This document shows positions 8,147 to 17,342 of a stretch of 64,000 nt of DNA, one piece after another. A model generated the notes under the pieces. That model was not told the DNA's origin. It saw only the letters and a program-made list of their open reading frames with translations, and ran no database searches. The DNA lies in NCBI RefSeq assembly GCF_009796745.1, contig NZ_CP047024.1, positions 2,790,001 through 2,854,000 on the forward strand. Reading direction: 5' to 3'. The position numbers and the translations under genes were made by a program. The DNA comes from Paraglaciecola sp. L1A13. Its GTDB lineage: Bacteria > Pseudomonadota > Gammaproteobacteria > Enterobacterales > Alteromonadaceae. Position 1 is the first letter of the stretch, and each line of letters starts with the position of its first letter.

Positions 8147-9589
8147 ATGATCAGCTTTCTACTTAACGACAAAGCTGTGCACATTGACGCTACTCAAGCA
8201 GACACCACTTTGCTTAATTACCTTCGGGACGGTTGCGGCCTCAGCGGCACCAAAGAGGGTTGCGCATCAGGCGATTGCGGCGCATGTACCGTCGTCATTG
8301 CACAAGCAAATGATCATGGCTCCGCTCTTGAATACCGTGCCCTAAATAGTTGCGTTACTTTCTTATCCGCTGTCCATGGTAAACAACTATTAACCGTTGA
8401 GCATCTAGCTAACGGAGACACACTTCATCCCGTGCAAGCGGCCATGGTTGATGCTCATGGCTCACAGTGCGGCTTTTGTACGCCAGGTTTTGTTATGTCA
8501 ATGTTCGCTTTGTATCAACAAGCCGAGATACCCAACAGAGAACAAATCAATATCGCTCTGGGCGGAAATTTATGCCGTTGTACCGGTTACCGCCCTATTA
8601 TTGATGCCGCTGTGGCATCGTGCACGGGCAAAGTCGATGACAAATTCAGCGAGCGTCAAATGACTACTTTAACGCAATTGGCCCAATTAAATTCGTCCAG
8701 CGCTGGCCTTGATAACCTATTAATGCCAACGAATAGAGCAGAGTTAGCTCACGCCATTTCTAACCATCCTAATGCGCGTAAATTTGCTGGCAGCACAGAT
8801 TTAGCATTAGAAGTCACCCAACAGTTCAAAACCCTGCCAGCGCTTATTAGCCTGACAAACGTTGCCGAACTGTGCGTTATGCAAGAAACAGACTCAGGAC
8901 TAAACATTGGTGCAGCGGTGCCATTAAGCAAGATGGAAACGCTATTACTGTCATATTTTCCCGAACTACACGAGCTACTGGACCGTTTTGCATCGACCCC
9001 AATACGAAACCAAGCAACGCTTGGAGGCAATATAGCAAACGCCTCACCGATTGGTGACATGCCCCCTGCTCTATTAGCCTTAAATGCACTCGTGCGAGTA
9101 GATAATGGTTCAATACGCCGGGATATTCCCATCAGCGAATTTTTCACTGGTTATCGGCAAACACTATTGCATCCAGACGAATGGATCGAAGCTATTTTTA
9201 TCCCTTACAAAAAGCCAAATAGCAAAATCAGTGCTTATAAAATTTCTAAACGCCAAGAAGACGATATATCGGCTGTATGCGCTGTTTTTAATCTAACACT
9301 TGATAACGAAAATATTATTCAGGATGTTAATAGTGGTTTTGGTGGCGTGGCTGCTACGCCTGCGTCAGCCACAGATTTACGCAGTGCAATAATCGGTAAA
9401 GACTGGTCACAAAGTGCCACATTTGAAGCTGGTAAAAGTGTTTTGAGCCAAGCTTTTAATCCCATCGACGATGTACGAGCAAGTGCAAGCTATCGTCAAA
9501 CGATGATCGTTAATCTCTGGAAGCGTTTTTGGTTACAAAGCAACCAGCAAAACCACAAAATTGAAACTCGGGTGCATGCTTATGAATAA
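8147..9589 (+). CDS. xdhA: Xanthine dehydrogenase small subunit XdhA ([2Fe-2S] and FAD)
   Basis: 480 residues. The N-terminal plant-type ferredoxin domain has cluster cysteines C39, C44 and C47 in GCASGDCGACT and a fourth near residue 69. A helical domain carries the second cluster motifs QCGFCTPGF and LCRCTGYRPI. From about residue 190 there is a FAD-binding domain with FAGSTDLALEV and TLGGNIANASPIGDMP. Electrons from the molybdenum subunit pass through both clusters to FAD and then to an acceptor, normally NAD+. It is the first gene of the rightward operon xdhABC-uraD-uraH-guaD-puuD, preceded by a RutR-type dyad. The RBS is a GGAG in tcggagataact. Length is typical for bacterial two-subunit enzymes. 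Confidence 0.95.
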   Translation: MISFLLNDKAVHIDATQADTTLLNYLRDGCGLSGTKEGCASGDCGACTVVIAQANDHGSALEYRALNSCVTFLSAVHGKQLLTVEHLANGDTLHPVQAAMVDAHGSQCGFCTPGFVMSMFALYQQAEIPNREQINIALGGNLCRCTGYRPIIDAAVASCTGKVDDKFSERQMTTLTQLAQLNSSSAGLDNLLMPTNRAELAHAISNHPNARKFAGSTDLALEVTQQFKTLPALISLTNVAELCVMQETDSGLNIGAAVPLSKMETLLLSYFPELHELLDRFASTPIRNQATLGGNIANASPIGDMPPALLALNALVRVDNGSIRRDIPISEFFTGYRQTLLHPDEWIEAIFIPYKKPNSKISAYKISKRQEDDISAVCAVFNLTLDNENIIQDVNSGFGGVAATPASATDLRSAIIGKDWSQSATFEAGKSVLSQAFNPIDDVRASASYRQTMIVNLWKRFWLQSNQQNHKIETRVHAYE

Positions 9590-9654
9590 CAGAATTCCTT
9601 TACGATTCATTAAAACGTGCATCGCTAATAAGGCATTAAAGCGAGGTTGCGATC

Positions 9655-12006
9655 ATGCGTAAATTGATTGAACAGCCCTTTACCAGCAATCCTCAGGGTA
9701 AAGTAGGTAAATCACATCCTCACGAAAGTGCAATTCGTCAGGTTAGTGGTCAGGCACGTTACGTTGATGACATGCCACAGCCCGCTAACTTGCAATTTGC
9801 CGCTATTGGCACGAGTCCTGCGGCGTCAGGGGCCATCAAGTCGTTAGATCTTGCTGATGTATGGGCTAGCCTAGGGGTGACAGATGTGATTACCGTTGAC
9901 GATGTGCCTGGGCATGTTGATATTGCCCCTGTGTTTGATGGTGACCCTATATTTGCGCAAAACAGCGTGTTATTTCACGGCCAAGCGGTGTTTGCTGTAC
10001 TCGCCGACACTGTAGAACACGCGCGGCAAGCAGCCCTCAAAGCAAAAATAGAGATAACCCCTAGCGCGTCTTGCCTAAGCGTCGAAGCAGCCAAGCAACA
10101 AAGTAACTTTGTGCGCCCGCCACACTACATGCAACAAGGTGATTTTGCTGCAGCATATAAAGTCAGCGACTTCACCCTGCAAAATCATTTGAGTATTGGT
10201 GGTCAAGAACATATGTATCTTGAAGGTCAGGTTTCCATGGCCATCAGTGAAGAAGAAGATCGAGTGCTCGTTTATACCTCAAGCCAACATCCCAGCGAAG
10301 TACAAAAACTCATTGCTGAAGTCTTGAATTGTAAATTACATAAGGTTGTCGTCGACATGCGCAGAATGGGTGGCGGTTTTGGCGGTAAAGAAACCCAAGC
10401 CGCGCAATGGGCATGCATTGCAGCCTTACTCGCCAAGCGAAACCAGTGTGCAGTAAAACTACGCTTACCACGCATGCAAGACATGATTGCGACCGGCAAA
10501 CGTCACCCGTTCGAGAACAGTTATAAGGTCGGTTTTGATAAAGAAGGACTGATTAATGCGGCTGATATCGATATAAATGGAAATTGCGGACATTCCCCTG
10601 ATTTGTCAGACGCTATTGTTGACCGGGCCATGTTTCATTGCGACAACGGCTATTATCTAGAGAACGTTAATGTCGCTGGTCATCGCTGTCGCACCAATCA
10701 GGTTTCGCACACTGCTTACCGTGGTTTTGGTGGGCCCCAAGGCATGATAGTGGCAGAAGCCATGATGGATGCCATCGCACGTAGAGTAAACAAAGATCCG
10801 CTAACGGTACGTAAGCTAAATTTGTACGGTGAACATCAACGTAATGTCACGCCCTACGGTATGACTGTCGAACACAATTTATTGGCGGATATTATCAGCC
10901 GCTTAGAAGACTCCTCAGATTATTGGCCGCGTAGAAAATCGATTAACGAATTCAATAAAACCAACCCCATTATCAAAAAAGGCCTGGCGTTAACGCCCGT
11001 TAAATTCGGCATTTCGTTCACCGCTAAACATTTGAATCAAGCGGGTGCCCTGCTCCATGTGTACACAGACGGCAGCATGCAGATTAATCACGGCGGCACA
11101 GAAATGGGCCAAGGCCTGCATACCAAGATTGGTCAGATAGTAGCTAATGAATTTGGTATATCCTTACACGATGTAGAAGTAACATCTACCCGCACTGATA
11201 AAGTGCCCAACACCTCCCCTACTGCAGCATCTAGCGGTACTGACTTAAATGGTAAAGCCGCACAAAATGCCTGCATTACCATCAAGCAACGCTTGGCTGA
11301 TTTTTATGCCGCTGAAATAAACAGGTCTGATTTGACCGCTGAACATGTCATTTTCGCTGACAATACGGTTATGTTAGGCGAACATAGCATCGGCTTTGTA
11401 GAGCTGATTCAAAACGCCTACATTGGCCGAGTATCACTTTCCTCAACAGGCTTTTATAAAACCCCGAAAATTCATTATGATCGCAGCACAGGAAACGGGC
11501 GTCCATTTTTCTACTTTGCATATGGTGCATCGGTTTCTGAAGTGGCTATTGACACCTTGACCGGCGAGTACAAGGTCGAACGTGTGGATATTCTTCACGA
11601 TGTGGGCCGCAGTTTAAACCCTGCTATTGATGTTGGCCAAATTGAAGGCGGCTTTATTCAAGGTATGGGCTGGCTGACCACAGAAGATTTAAAATGGGAC
11701 GAAAACGGTCGACTAATAAGTAATAACCCTGCCACTTATAAAATCCCAGCCATTGGTGATACACCAGAAATATTTAACGTTGATTTGTATCAGCGGGATA
11801 ATGATGAAGACAGTATTTATCACTCAAAAGCGGTCGGCGAGCCGCCCTTTATGCTGGCGAATTCTGTCTGGTGCGCTCTAAAAGACGCCATATCGAGTCT
11901 CACGGATTATAAACAGGACCCACAACTTCCAGCGCCCGCCACACCTGAAGCAGTACTGAAGTGCATCGAGTCGCTTAGTAACACATCAAACAGCGAGCAC
12001 AACTAA
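9655..12006 (+). CDS. xdhB: Xanthine dehydrogenase molybdopterin-binding subunit XdhB
   Basis: 783 residues of the large molybdenum subunit. Visible motifs are the cofactor-contacting RRMGGGFGGKET, AYRGFGGPQGM, NHGGTEMGQGLHTK and PTAASSGTDLNG, and the C-terminal VGEPPFMLA, whose Glu is the catalytic base in the family. With XdhA it oxidises hypoxanthine to xanthine and xanthine to urate in the cytoplasm. The ATG at 9655 has a good RBS (gaggttgcgatc) and follows xdhA by 65 bases; xdhC begins one base after its stop. Length matches bacterial XdhB. The assignment to xanthine dehydrogenase rather than another aldehyde/purine hydroxylase rests on motifs plus the urate-pathway neighbours. Confidence 0.95.
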   Translation: MRKLIEQPFTSNPQGKVGKSHPHESAIRQVSGQARYVDDMPQPANLQFAAIGTSPAASGAIKSLDLADVWASLGVTDVITVDDVPGHVDIAPVFDGDPIFAQNSVLFHGQAVFAVLADTVEHARQAALKAKIEITPSASCLSVEAAKQQSNFVRPPHYMQQGDFAAAYKVSDFTLQNHLSIGGQEHMYLEGQVSMAISEEEDRVLVYTSSQHPSEVQKLIAEVLNCKLHKVVVDMRRMGGGFGGKETQAAQWACIAALLAKRNQCAVKLRLPRMQDMIATGKRHPFENSYKVGFDKEGLINAADIDINGNCGHSPDLSDAIVDRAMFHCDNGYYLENVNVAGHRCRTNQVSHTAYRGFGGPQGMIVAEAMMDAIARRVNKDPLTVRKLNLYGEHQRNVTPYGMTVEHNLLADIISRLEDSSDYWPRRKSINEFNKTNPIIKKGLALTPVKFGISFTAKHLNQAGALLHVYTDGSMQINHGGTEMGQGLHTKIGQIVANEFGISLHDVEVTSTRTDKVPNTSPTAASSGTDLNGKAAQNACITIKQRLADFYAAEINRSDLTAEHVIFADNTVMLGEHSIGFVELIQNAYIGRVSLSSTGFYKTPKIHYDRSTGNGRPFFYFAYGASVSEVAIDTLTGEYKVERVDILHDVGRSLNPAIDVGQIEGGFIQGMGWLTTEDLKWDENGRLISNNPATYKIPAIGDTPEIFNVDLYQRDNDEDSIYHSKAVGEPPFMLANSVWCALKDAISSLTDYKQDPQLPAPATPEAVLKCIESLSNTSNSEHN

Positions 12007-12007
12007 T

Positions 12008-12901
12008 ATGAACACCAATAAATGGTTTGACGCTCTGCATCAATGCCAAGAACAAGGTAAAGCCTATGTGTTGGTGACTGTGCTGGCATCTGCGGGTTCA
12101 ACACCTCGCGGCAACGGAACCAAAATGGTTATTACCGGCGATGAGACGTTTGACACCATAGGTGGCGGTCATCTTGAGTTTGCAGCCACCGAACAGGCCC
12201 GTGCTTTGTTGGCGAACAATGAACACACCCAGCATATTGAGCATTACCCTCTATCAAGTAAGTTAGGCCAATGCTGTGGTGGCGCGGTAAATGTGTTATT
12301 CGAAGTCATGGTAGAGCAATGCCAAACCGTGCAAATATTCGGTGCCGGTCATGTTGCCCACGCCCTGATACCGCTACTTGTGCAACTGCCATTGCAAATA
12401 CAATGGATTGATCAAAGAGAGCAGCTTTTTCCACAGGGTAAGGCGACGTTCGATTTCGCCAACCTAAAGATGATAGTTAGCGAAGAGCCAACTGAGCATA
12501 TCGCATTAGCCCCTAGCAACAGTTGGGTGGTAATAATGACCCATAACCACCAATTAGATTACGCGCTTGTTGAAGCCGCCCTTAAGCGGCCTGAGCTACC
12601 TTACATCGGCATGATAGGCTCAAACACCAAAGCCAAGCGCTTTGCCACCCGCATCGCAGCACGTATGCCGGACACTATTGAGCCAAACCGCTTAGTCAGC
12701 CCAATTGGCATACTGGATATCCCTGGTAAACGCCCTATTGAGGTAGCCATATCTATCGCAGGACAGCTTATTCAACGCCTCAATAATGAACGTGTTCAAG
12801 GTCTGCACATAAACGCAGATCAGATAAATAAAAGTGAATCACAGCGCCAGAAACAAGCGAAAGCATGGCGCGCTTCAAAAGAGCTTAAAGACCTATTATG
12901 A
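12008..12901 (+). CDS. xdhC: Xanthine dehydrogenase accessory protein XdhC
   Basis: 297 residues of the XdhC/CoxF family. The N-terminal XdhC domain has VLASAGSTPRGNGTKM and a GQCCGG cysteine motif; a Rossmann domain from about residue 115 begins IFGAGHVAHAL and ends with YIGMIGSNTKAKRF. XdhC binds the molybdenum cofactor, promotes its sulfuration and inserts it into XdhB; it is not a subunit of the mature enzyme. It starts one base after the xdhB stop and overlaps uraD by four bases, which indicates translational coupling within the operon. Confidence 0.93.
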   Translation: MNTNKWFDALHQCQEQGKAYVLVTVLASAGSTPRGNGTKMVITGDETFDTIGGGHLEFAATEQARALLANNEHTQHIEHYPLSSKLGQCCGGAVNVLFEVMVEQCQTVQIFGAGHVAHALIPLLVQLPLQIQWIDQREQLFPQGKATFDFANLKMIVSEEPTEHIALAPSNSWVVIMTHNHQLDYALVEAALKRPELPYIGMIGSNTKAKRFATRIAARMPDTIEPNRLVSPIGILDIPGKRPIEVAISIAGQLIQRLNNERVQGLHINADQINKSESQRQKQAKAWRASKELKDLL

Positions 12902-13407
12902 CCCTAGATGAACTGAATAACAGTACCGTTGAAGCAGCGGAAGAATTTTTCGCCCAAACCTGCGCAGCCAAACGTTGGGTCACTAAAATGCAAGAGCAGC
13001 GTCCTTATGCCAATAAGCCTAATGTACTTCAGCGAGCACAAGCCAATTGGCAAGACATGGGACGAGAGGACTTTTTACAAGCGTTCGATGCTCATCCGAT
13101 GATCGGCGACATCAGTAGCCTACGTGAGAAGTATGCCAGCACTAAAGCCATGGCGAGCAACGAGCAAGATGGCGCCCGTCAAGCGGATGAAGTCACCTTA
13201 CTGGCATTGCAAAAATTAAACCTGGCTTACAAAGAAAAACACGGTTTTATTTTTATCATATGCGCCAGTGGACTCGATGCGCACACCATGCTCAAGGAAA
13301 TCGAGCAACGTATTGAGAACACGACGGCCACTGAGATCAGCAATGCCAGTGATGAACAAATTAAAATTACCATTTTACGTATACTAAAAGGCTTATCAGA
13401 TGAATAA
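12898..13407 (+). CDS. uraD: OHCU decarboxylase UraD
   Basis: 169 residues of the 2-oxo-4-hydroxy-4-carboxy-5-ureidoimidazoline decarboxylase family. The family signature is AHPMIGD with the catalytic histidine at residue 66, followed by SNEQDGA and an EKHGFIFIICASG strand. It decarboxylates OHCU to S-(+)-allantoin, the last step from urate. The ATG overlaps the end of xdhC by four bases and its 3' end overlaps uraH by eight. Length and motif are typical. It acts directly after UraH in the pathway. Confidence 0.93.
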   Translation: MTLDELNNSTVEAAEEFFAQTCAAKRWVTKMQEQRPYANKPNVLQRAQANWQDMGREDFLQAFDAHPMIGDISSLREKYASTKAMASNEQDGARQADEVTLLALQKLNLAYKEKHGFIFIICASGLDAHTMLKEIEQRIENTTATEISNASDEQIKITILRILKGLSDE

Positions 13408-13732
13408 AGCACCGTCACTTTCCAGCCATGTTTTAGACACCACCTTAGGTAAACCAGCCTCAAATATGCAGCTTATATTAACCGCGCCTAATGGTGATAT
13501 TGCCCACGCACAAACAGATGCTGATGGCCGCTGTAATCAATGGAGTGAAGTCGCTATTTCAGCTGGACACTATCACCTTAGGTTTATAACCGGTGAGTAT
13601 TTATCTAGCCAGCATGGCAGCGCATTTTATCCCTTCGTGGATGTGCATTTTGAAATAACGCAAGACGGTGGTCACTACCATATTCCGCTGCTTATTTCTC
13701 CTTTTGGCTTTAGCAGTTACCGCGGTAGCTAA
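13400..13732 (+). CDS. uraH: 5-hydroxyisourate hydrolase UraH (transthyretin-like)
   Basis: 110 residues. The two transthyretin-like hallmarks are present: the N-terminal LSSHVLDTTLGKPA, with catalytic His10, and the C-terminal YRGS (residues 107-110). It hydrolyses 5-hydroxyisourate to OHCU, the substrate of UraD, as a tetramer. No signal peptide is seen, so it is cytoplasmic. It overlaps uraD by eight bases and is followed 16 bases later by guaD. Length is normal for the family. Confidence 0.94.
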   Translation: MNKAPSLSSHVLDTTLGKPASNMQLILTAPNGDIAHAQTDADGRCNQWSEVAISAGHYHLRFITGEYLSSQHGSAFYPFVDVHFEITQDGGHYHIPLLISPFGFSSYRGS

Positions 13733-13748
13733 TGGAATATTTTATTCA

Positions 13749-15047
13749 ATGACAACACATTTATACCGTGCATCCATTTTGCACTTTGCACACAAAAGTA
13801 ATCAGCCTGAAGATGATTATACCTATATCCAAGATGGTTCGCTGGTTACGCGTAACGGAAAAATCATTGCTGTAGGTGAAAGAAAAATCATCGAAAATCA
13901 ATATCATGATGTTGAAATACATGATTTTTCTGGTCAACTCATTGTACCTGGCTTTATTGACAGTCATTTGCATTTCCCGCAGACAGAAATGCTCGCAAGT
14001 TTTGGTGAGCAATTACTGGATTGGCTAGAAAACTACACTTTCCCCACGGAAAGGAAATTTGCACAACCCGAGTATGCAGCGCACATTGCTGATATTTTCT
14101 TACGCCAACTTTACCGCCACGGTACCACCAGTGCCATGGTTTATTCTTCGGTACATCAGTGCGCAGCCGATGCGCTATTCACTGCAGCCCAAAAACACAA
14201 TATGCTACTGATTGCCGGTAAAGTGTGCATGGACAGACATTGCCCAACTTGGTTACAAGACACCCCTGAAAAAGCACAAAAACACAGCGCTGAATTGATT
14301 GAACGCTGGCACGGTAAGGACAGATTGCATTACGCTATTACGCCCCGTTTTGCGCCAACCAGTAGTCCGGAACAATTGCACGCCTTAGGTGAATTAGCTC
14401 AGCAATATCCAGATGTTTATATCCAGACCCATTTGAATGAAAACCTGAATGAGATAGCCTGGGTAAATTCGCTGTTTCCTAAACACGATGGTTATCTCGA
14501 TGTGTACGATAAATTCAATATGTTGCGCCCTAAAGCAGTTTTCGGGCATTGCATCCATATGCAAGAACATGAATGGCATCGAATGGCACAAAGTGGCGCA
14601 AGTATCGCTTTTTGCCCCACCTCAAATCTATTTTTAGGCAGTGGTTTATTCGACCTTAAAACGGCGGAAAAACATAATATACCAGTAGCATTAGCAACGG
14701 ATGTTGGCGCAGGCACAAGTTTTAGTATGCTGCGCACCTTAGGTGAAGCCTATAAAGTAGGTCAATTGCGCGGCGATCAACTACAACCACTTCATGGCTT
14801 GTACCTGATGACTCAAGGTGCAGCAATTGCCCATGGTTTAGCGGACAGTATAGGCAACTTAAACCCCGGCACTGACGCGGACTTTGTCGTGCTTAATCCA
14901 AATTTTGACGAGTTGACGACCCTCAGGTTCGAGCAACATAACGACGTGCAAGATATTATTTTTGCTCTTAGTATGTTGGCAGATGACCGAGCCATCAGCG
15001 CTACATATATCGCCGGTGAGCCGGTTTACCAAACACCCACAGAATAA
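13749..15047 (+). CDS. guaD: Guanine deaminase GuaD
   Basis: 432 residues from ATG 13749. The open frame extends upstream to 13668, but that part lies inside uraH and reads as a hydrophobic leader not found in the family, so the MTTHLYRASI start was chosen. The amidohydrolase zinc-site motifs are PGFIDSHLHFPQTEM, IQTHLNENLNE, FGHCIHM and ATDVGAGTSFSML. It deaminates guanine to xanthine, the substrate of XdhAB, in the cytoplasm. It sits in the operon between uraH and puuD. Length is close to E. coli GuaD. Confidence 0.93.
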   Translation: MTTHLYRASILHFAHKSNQPEDDYTYIQDGSLVTRNGKIIAVGERKIIENQYHDVEIHDFSGQLIVPGFIDSHLHFPQTEMLASFGEQLLDWLENYTFPTERKFAQPEYAAHIADIFLRQLYRHGTTSAMVYSSVHQCAADALFTAAQKHNMLLIAGKVCMDRHCPTWLQDTPEKAQKHSAELIERWHGKDRLHYAITPRFAPTSSPEQLHALGELAQQYPDVYIQTHLNENLNEIAWVNSLFPKHDGYLDVYDKFNMLRPKAVFGHCIHMQEHEWHRMAQSGASIAFCPTSNLFLGSGLFDLKTAEKHNIPVALATDVGAGTSFSMLRTLGEAYKVGQLRGDQLQPLHGLYLMTQGAAIAHGLADSIGNLNPGTDADFVVLNPNFDELTTLRFEQHNDVQDIIFALSMLADDRAISATYIAGEPVYQTPTE

Positions 15048-15068
15048 TAATAAACAAGGAACTTCAGC

Positions 15069-16274
15069 ATGGCATGGTTTGATTGGTCATCTTTATTTAT
15101 ACGTTGGTTTCACGTCATTGCTGGCGTGGCGTGGATTGGCGCATCGTTTTACTTTATCTGGTTGGACAATAACTTACGCACTCCGCCAAAATGGAAACAA
15201 GACAAAGGCATTAAAGGCGATTTGTGGGCGGTGCATGGTGGCGGGTTTTACGAAGTCGCTAAATACCAGCGCGGCCCAGAGAAAATACCCGAAACTCTGC
15301 ATTGGTTTAAATGGGAAGCCTACACCACTTGGTTAAGTGGTTTTTTACTGCTCAGCTTAATTTATTATCATGGCGCGTCGATTTACTTGATTGATCCCAC
15401 CGTTATGGATTTAACGCCTAAAGACGCTATTACTCGTGGCTTAGGACTTATTTTTGGTGGTCTGTTTATTTACGAAGGCGCCTGTCGCAGCGCTCTAAGT
15501 CGCTACCCTGCTCTGTTTGGTATTATGTTACTCGTGCTGCTTGGCGCAGTGAGTTACTTAGCCACCCATTGGTTTAGCGGTCGCGGTGCGTTTATGCATG
15601 TAGGCGCATTAATCGGCACCATTATGGCCGGTAATGTATTTTTCAAAATCATGCCCGCCCAGCGCCTAATGGTTGACGCTGTCACCAATAATACAGAAAT
15701 TGATCCCGCTTGGGGCTTAGCGGCTAAATTACGCTCGGTACACAACAATTACTTAACACTGCCATTGCTGTTTATCATGATCAGCAACCATTACCCTATG
15801 ACGTTTCAACACCCTCAAGCTTGGGCTGTATTAATGGCAATAGGAGTGGTTTCAGCGTGGATACGTCATTACTTTAACCTAAAACATGTGGGTATTTCAC
15901 GTCCTTCTGTGCTTATTACTGGCGCTATCGGCATGCTGATCATTGCCGGTTGGGTATCTTATCCGCGCACAGCAAATGAATCGTCTGCCCCCGCAGTTAC
16001 AATGCACACTGCTCCGGTGGCATTGACTGCAATTGAACAAAAAGCGTTTGACGTAGTTCAGACCCACTGCGCTAATTGCCATTCAGCCAAACCAACAGAC
16101 AACCTGTTTGTTGTTGCTCCGTTAGGCTTAATATTTGATACATGGCAACAGGTTAGCGCTAAAGCGCCGCTTATATATCAGCGCGCAGTCGTGACTAAAG
16201 ATATGCCATTGATGAACAAGACCGGTATGACAGAACAAGATCGTGATGCCATACGTACATGGATTGACCAATAA
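15069..16274 (+). CDS. puuD: Membrane urate hydroxylase PuuD with C-terminal cytochrome c domain
   Basis: 401 residues. About the first 310 form a membrane domain of some eight helices, starting FIRWFHVIAGVAWIGASFYF. The last ~90 residues are a periplasmic cytochrome c domain with the heme motif CANCH (C334, C337, H338) and a late methionine region (KDMPLMNKTGM). This is the PuuD type of urate-oxidising enzyme, which makes 5-hydroxyisourate and passes electrons to the respiratory chain instead of making peroxide like soluble uricase. It supplies the missing urate step between XdhAB and UraH; no cofactor-free uricase is in the window. A good RBS (aaggaacttcagc) precedes the ATG 21 bases after guaD. 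It ends the operon, and a hairpin follows at 16350. Confidence 0.93.
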   Translation: MAWFDWSSLFIRWFHVIAGVAWIGASFYFIWLDNNLRTPPKWKQDKGIKGDLWAVHGGGFYEVAKYQRGPEKIPETLHWFKWEAYTTWLSGFLLLSLIYYHGASIYLIDPTVMDLTPKDAITRGLGLIFGGLFIYEGACRSALSRYPALFGIMLLVLLGAVSYLATHWFSGRGAFMHVGALIGTIMAGNVFFKIMPAQRLMVDAVTNNTEIDPAWGLAAKLRSVHNNYLTLPLLFIMISNHYPMTFQHPQAWAVLMAIGVVSAWIRHYFNLKHVGISRPSVLITGAIGMLIIAGWVSYPRTANESSAPAVTMHTAPVALTAIEQKAFDVVQTHCANCHSAKPTDNLFVVAPLGLIFDTWQQVSAKAPLIYQRAVVTKDMPLMNKTGMTEQDRDAIRTWIDQ

Positions 16275-16349
16275 GGATACGACTTGGTACCAGTGCTTGA
16301 AATGAGCGCTTCACTTTAATTAATATCACGAATGACATATTAACCACTC

Positions 16350-16378
16350 GTGCACAGGGATTACTCATCTCTGTGCAC
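16350..16378. terminator. Stem-loop after puuD, possible terminator
   Basis: A 12-bp stem (16350-16361 with 16367-16378) with one G-T pair and a 5-base loop lies about 75 bases after the puuD stop, in the gap between convergent genes. There is no clear T-run on either side, so termination would be weak or factor-assisted; the hairpin could also protect the 3' end. Confidence 0.45.
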
Positions 16379-16431
16379 TGATTACTGTGATTCGCAGACG
16401 TTTTCAAACGAACACAACGACCCTCAACTTT

Positions 16432-17052
16432 TTACCTGTCCCTTCCTGTGCCTAGTTGTTTACGCTGCATGTAATTCGCTAATTGGTTGTCGCTAAGGGC
16501 AGTACTTTTCTGTAATGCGTCAAAGACACCTCGCTGATCTGCAACGTTGCGCTGTTGCCCTAACTTGTCTTTGGCGTCAATGTGGCTAATAGCTATTTTA
16601 AAACCCACCACCGCTTGCCTGAGCTTGTCCTGATAAGCTTGTGGCATCAAAACTTCGTTGCTTAATAATTCAGGTTCATATTTTGCTACAAGACGATCCA
16701 TAATTTGTACTGTATCGTCTTCGTTTAATAAGGATGCACGACCAGTGCAATGCACAGCCGAGTAGTTCCATGTAGGCACACCAGGACCTTTTTCATACCA
16801 TGTTGGAGAAATATAGGCGTGGGGGCCACTAAAAATGACTAACGCCTTCTCTTGTGCGAGTTGCTTACACTGTGGGTTGGCCTTTGCGAGATGCCCATAT
16901 AACACCCCTTTTTCGCCCTCATCAGGTGCAAAAATAAATGGAATGTGTGTCGCCTCCAACGGATCAGATACTAAAATGCCAAAGCTATGTTCATTAATAA
17001 ACTGAGCAATATCCTCTCCGTCTTGCATATGCATATTGTTTGGAATAAACAT
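16432..17052 (-). CDS. PaiB-like FMN-binding negative transcriptional regulator family protein
   Basis: 206 residues of the PaiB family (split-barrel flavin-binding fold). It begins MFIPNNMHMQD and keeps THIPFIFAP, GVLYGHLAKANPQ, VIFSGPHAYISPTWYEKGPGVPTWNYSAVHCTG and VVGFKIAISHIDAKDKLGQ, the usual conserved order. Bacillus PaiB represses sporulation and protease genes, but for most members the role is untested and a flavin- or heme-linked enzyme role is equally possible. It stands alone, convergent with puuD. Length is standard. Confidence 0.88.
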   Translation of the reverse strand: MFIPNNMHMQDGEDIAQFINEHSFGILVSDPLEATHIPFIFAPDEGEKGVLYGHLAKANPQCKQLAQEKALVIFSGPHAYISPTWYEKGPGVPTWNYSAVHCTGRASLLNEDDTVQIMDRLVAKYEPELLSNEVLMPQAYQDKLRQAVVGFKIAISHIDAKDKLGQQRNVADQRGVFDALQKSTALSDNQLANYMQRKQLGTGRDR

Positions 17053-17269
17053 GGGTAACGCCTATTAGTTTTATTGTTGTTACATTAAATACTGCGTTCA
17101 CATAACGCTATTGATGACGCATAAAGGCTCAAAATATTCAATTAATGTGAAAGCCAAGTTGCACGACAATCACCCGTATTTATTGCCAAGAAATAATATG
17201 AGTGTACCAGTACAGTGCGACCTAAAAGATGACATTGATATGAACAAACTGGGCTGGTATATCAGATAC

Positions 17270-17299
17270 AAAAAAGTGCTCAATTTTGAGCACTTTTTT
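17270..17299. terminator. Intrinsic terminator (bidirectional)
   Basis: Near-perfect 14-bp arms (17270-17283 with 17286-17299), A-rich outside on the left and T-rich on the right, form a strong hairpin with flanking A/T tracts. It lies 44 bases beyond the stop of the leftward VOC gene and serves it. An ORF at 17111-17326 runs straight through it and is rejected for that reason. Confidence 0.8.
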
Positions 17300-17342
17300 G
17301 TAAATTTTGCGTTGGTAACTGTCTAGCAATTAAACGAGGTAT

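Noticed and set aside
13668..13748. Upstream start for guanine deaminase with a signal-like leader
   Set aside because: It overlaps uraH in another frame; the family starts at the later ATG and the enzyme is cytoplasmic.
16350..16378. Regulatory operator after puuD
   Set aside because: Its position between convergent genes fits a 3'-end hairpin better than an operator.
17111..17326. 71-codon ORF between the paiB-like and VOC genes
   Set aside because: Its end runs through a strong intrinsic terminator and its composition is not protein-like.
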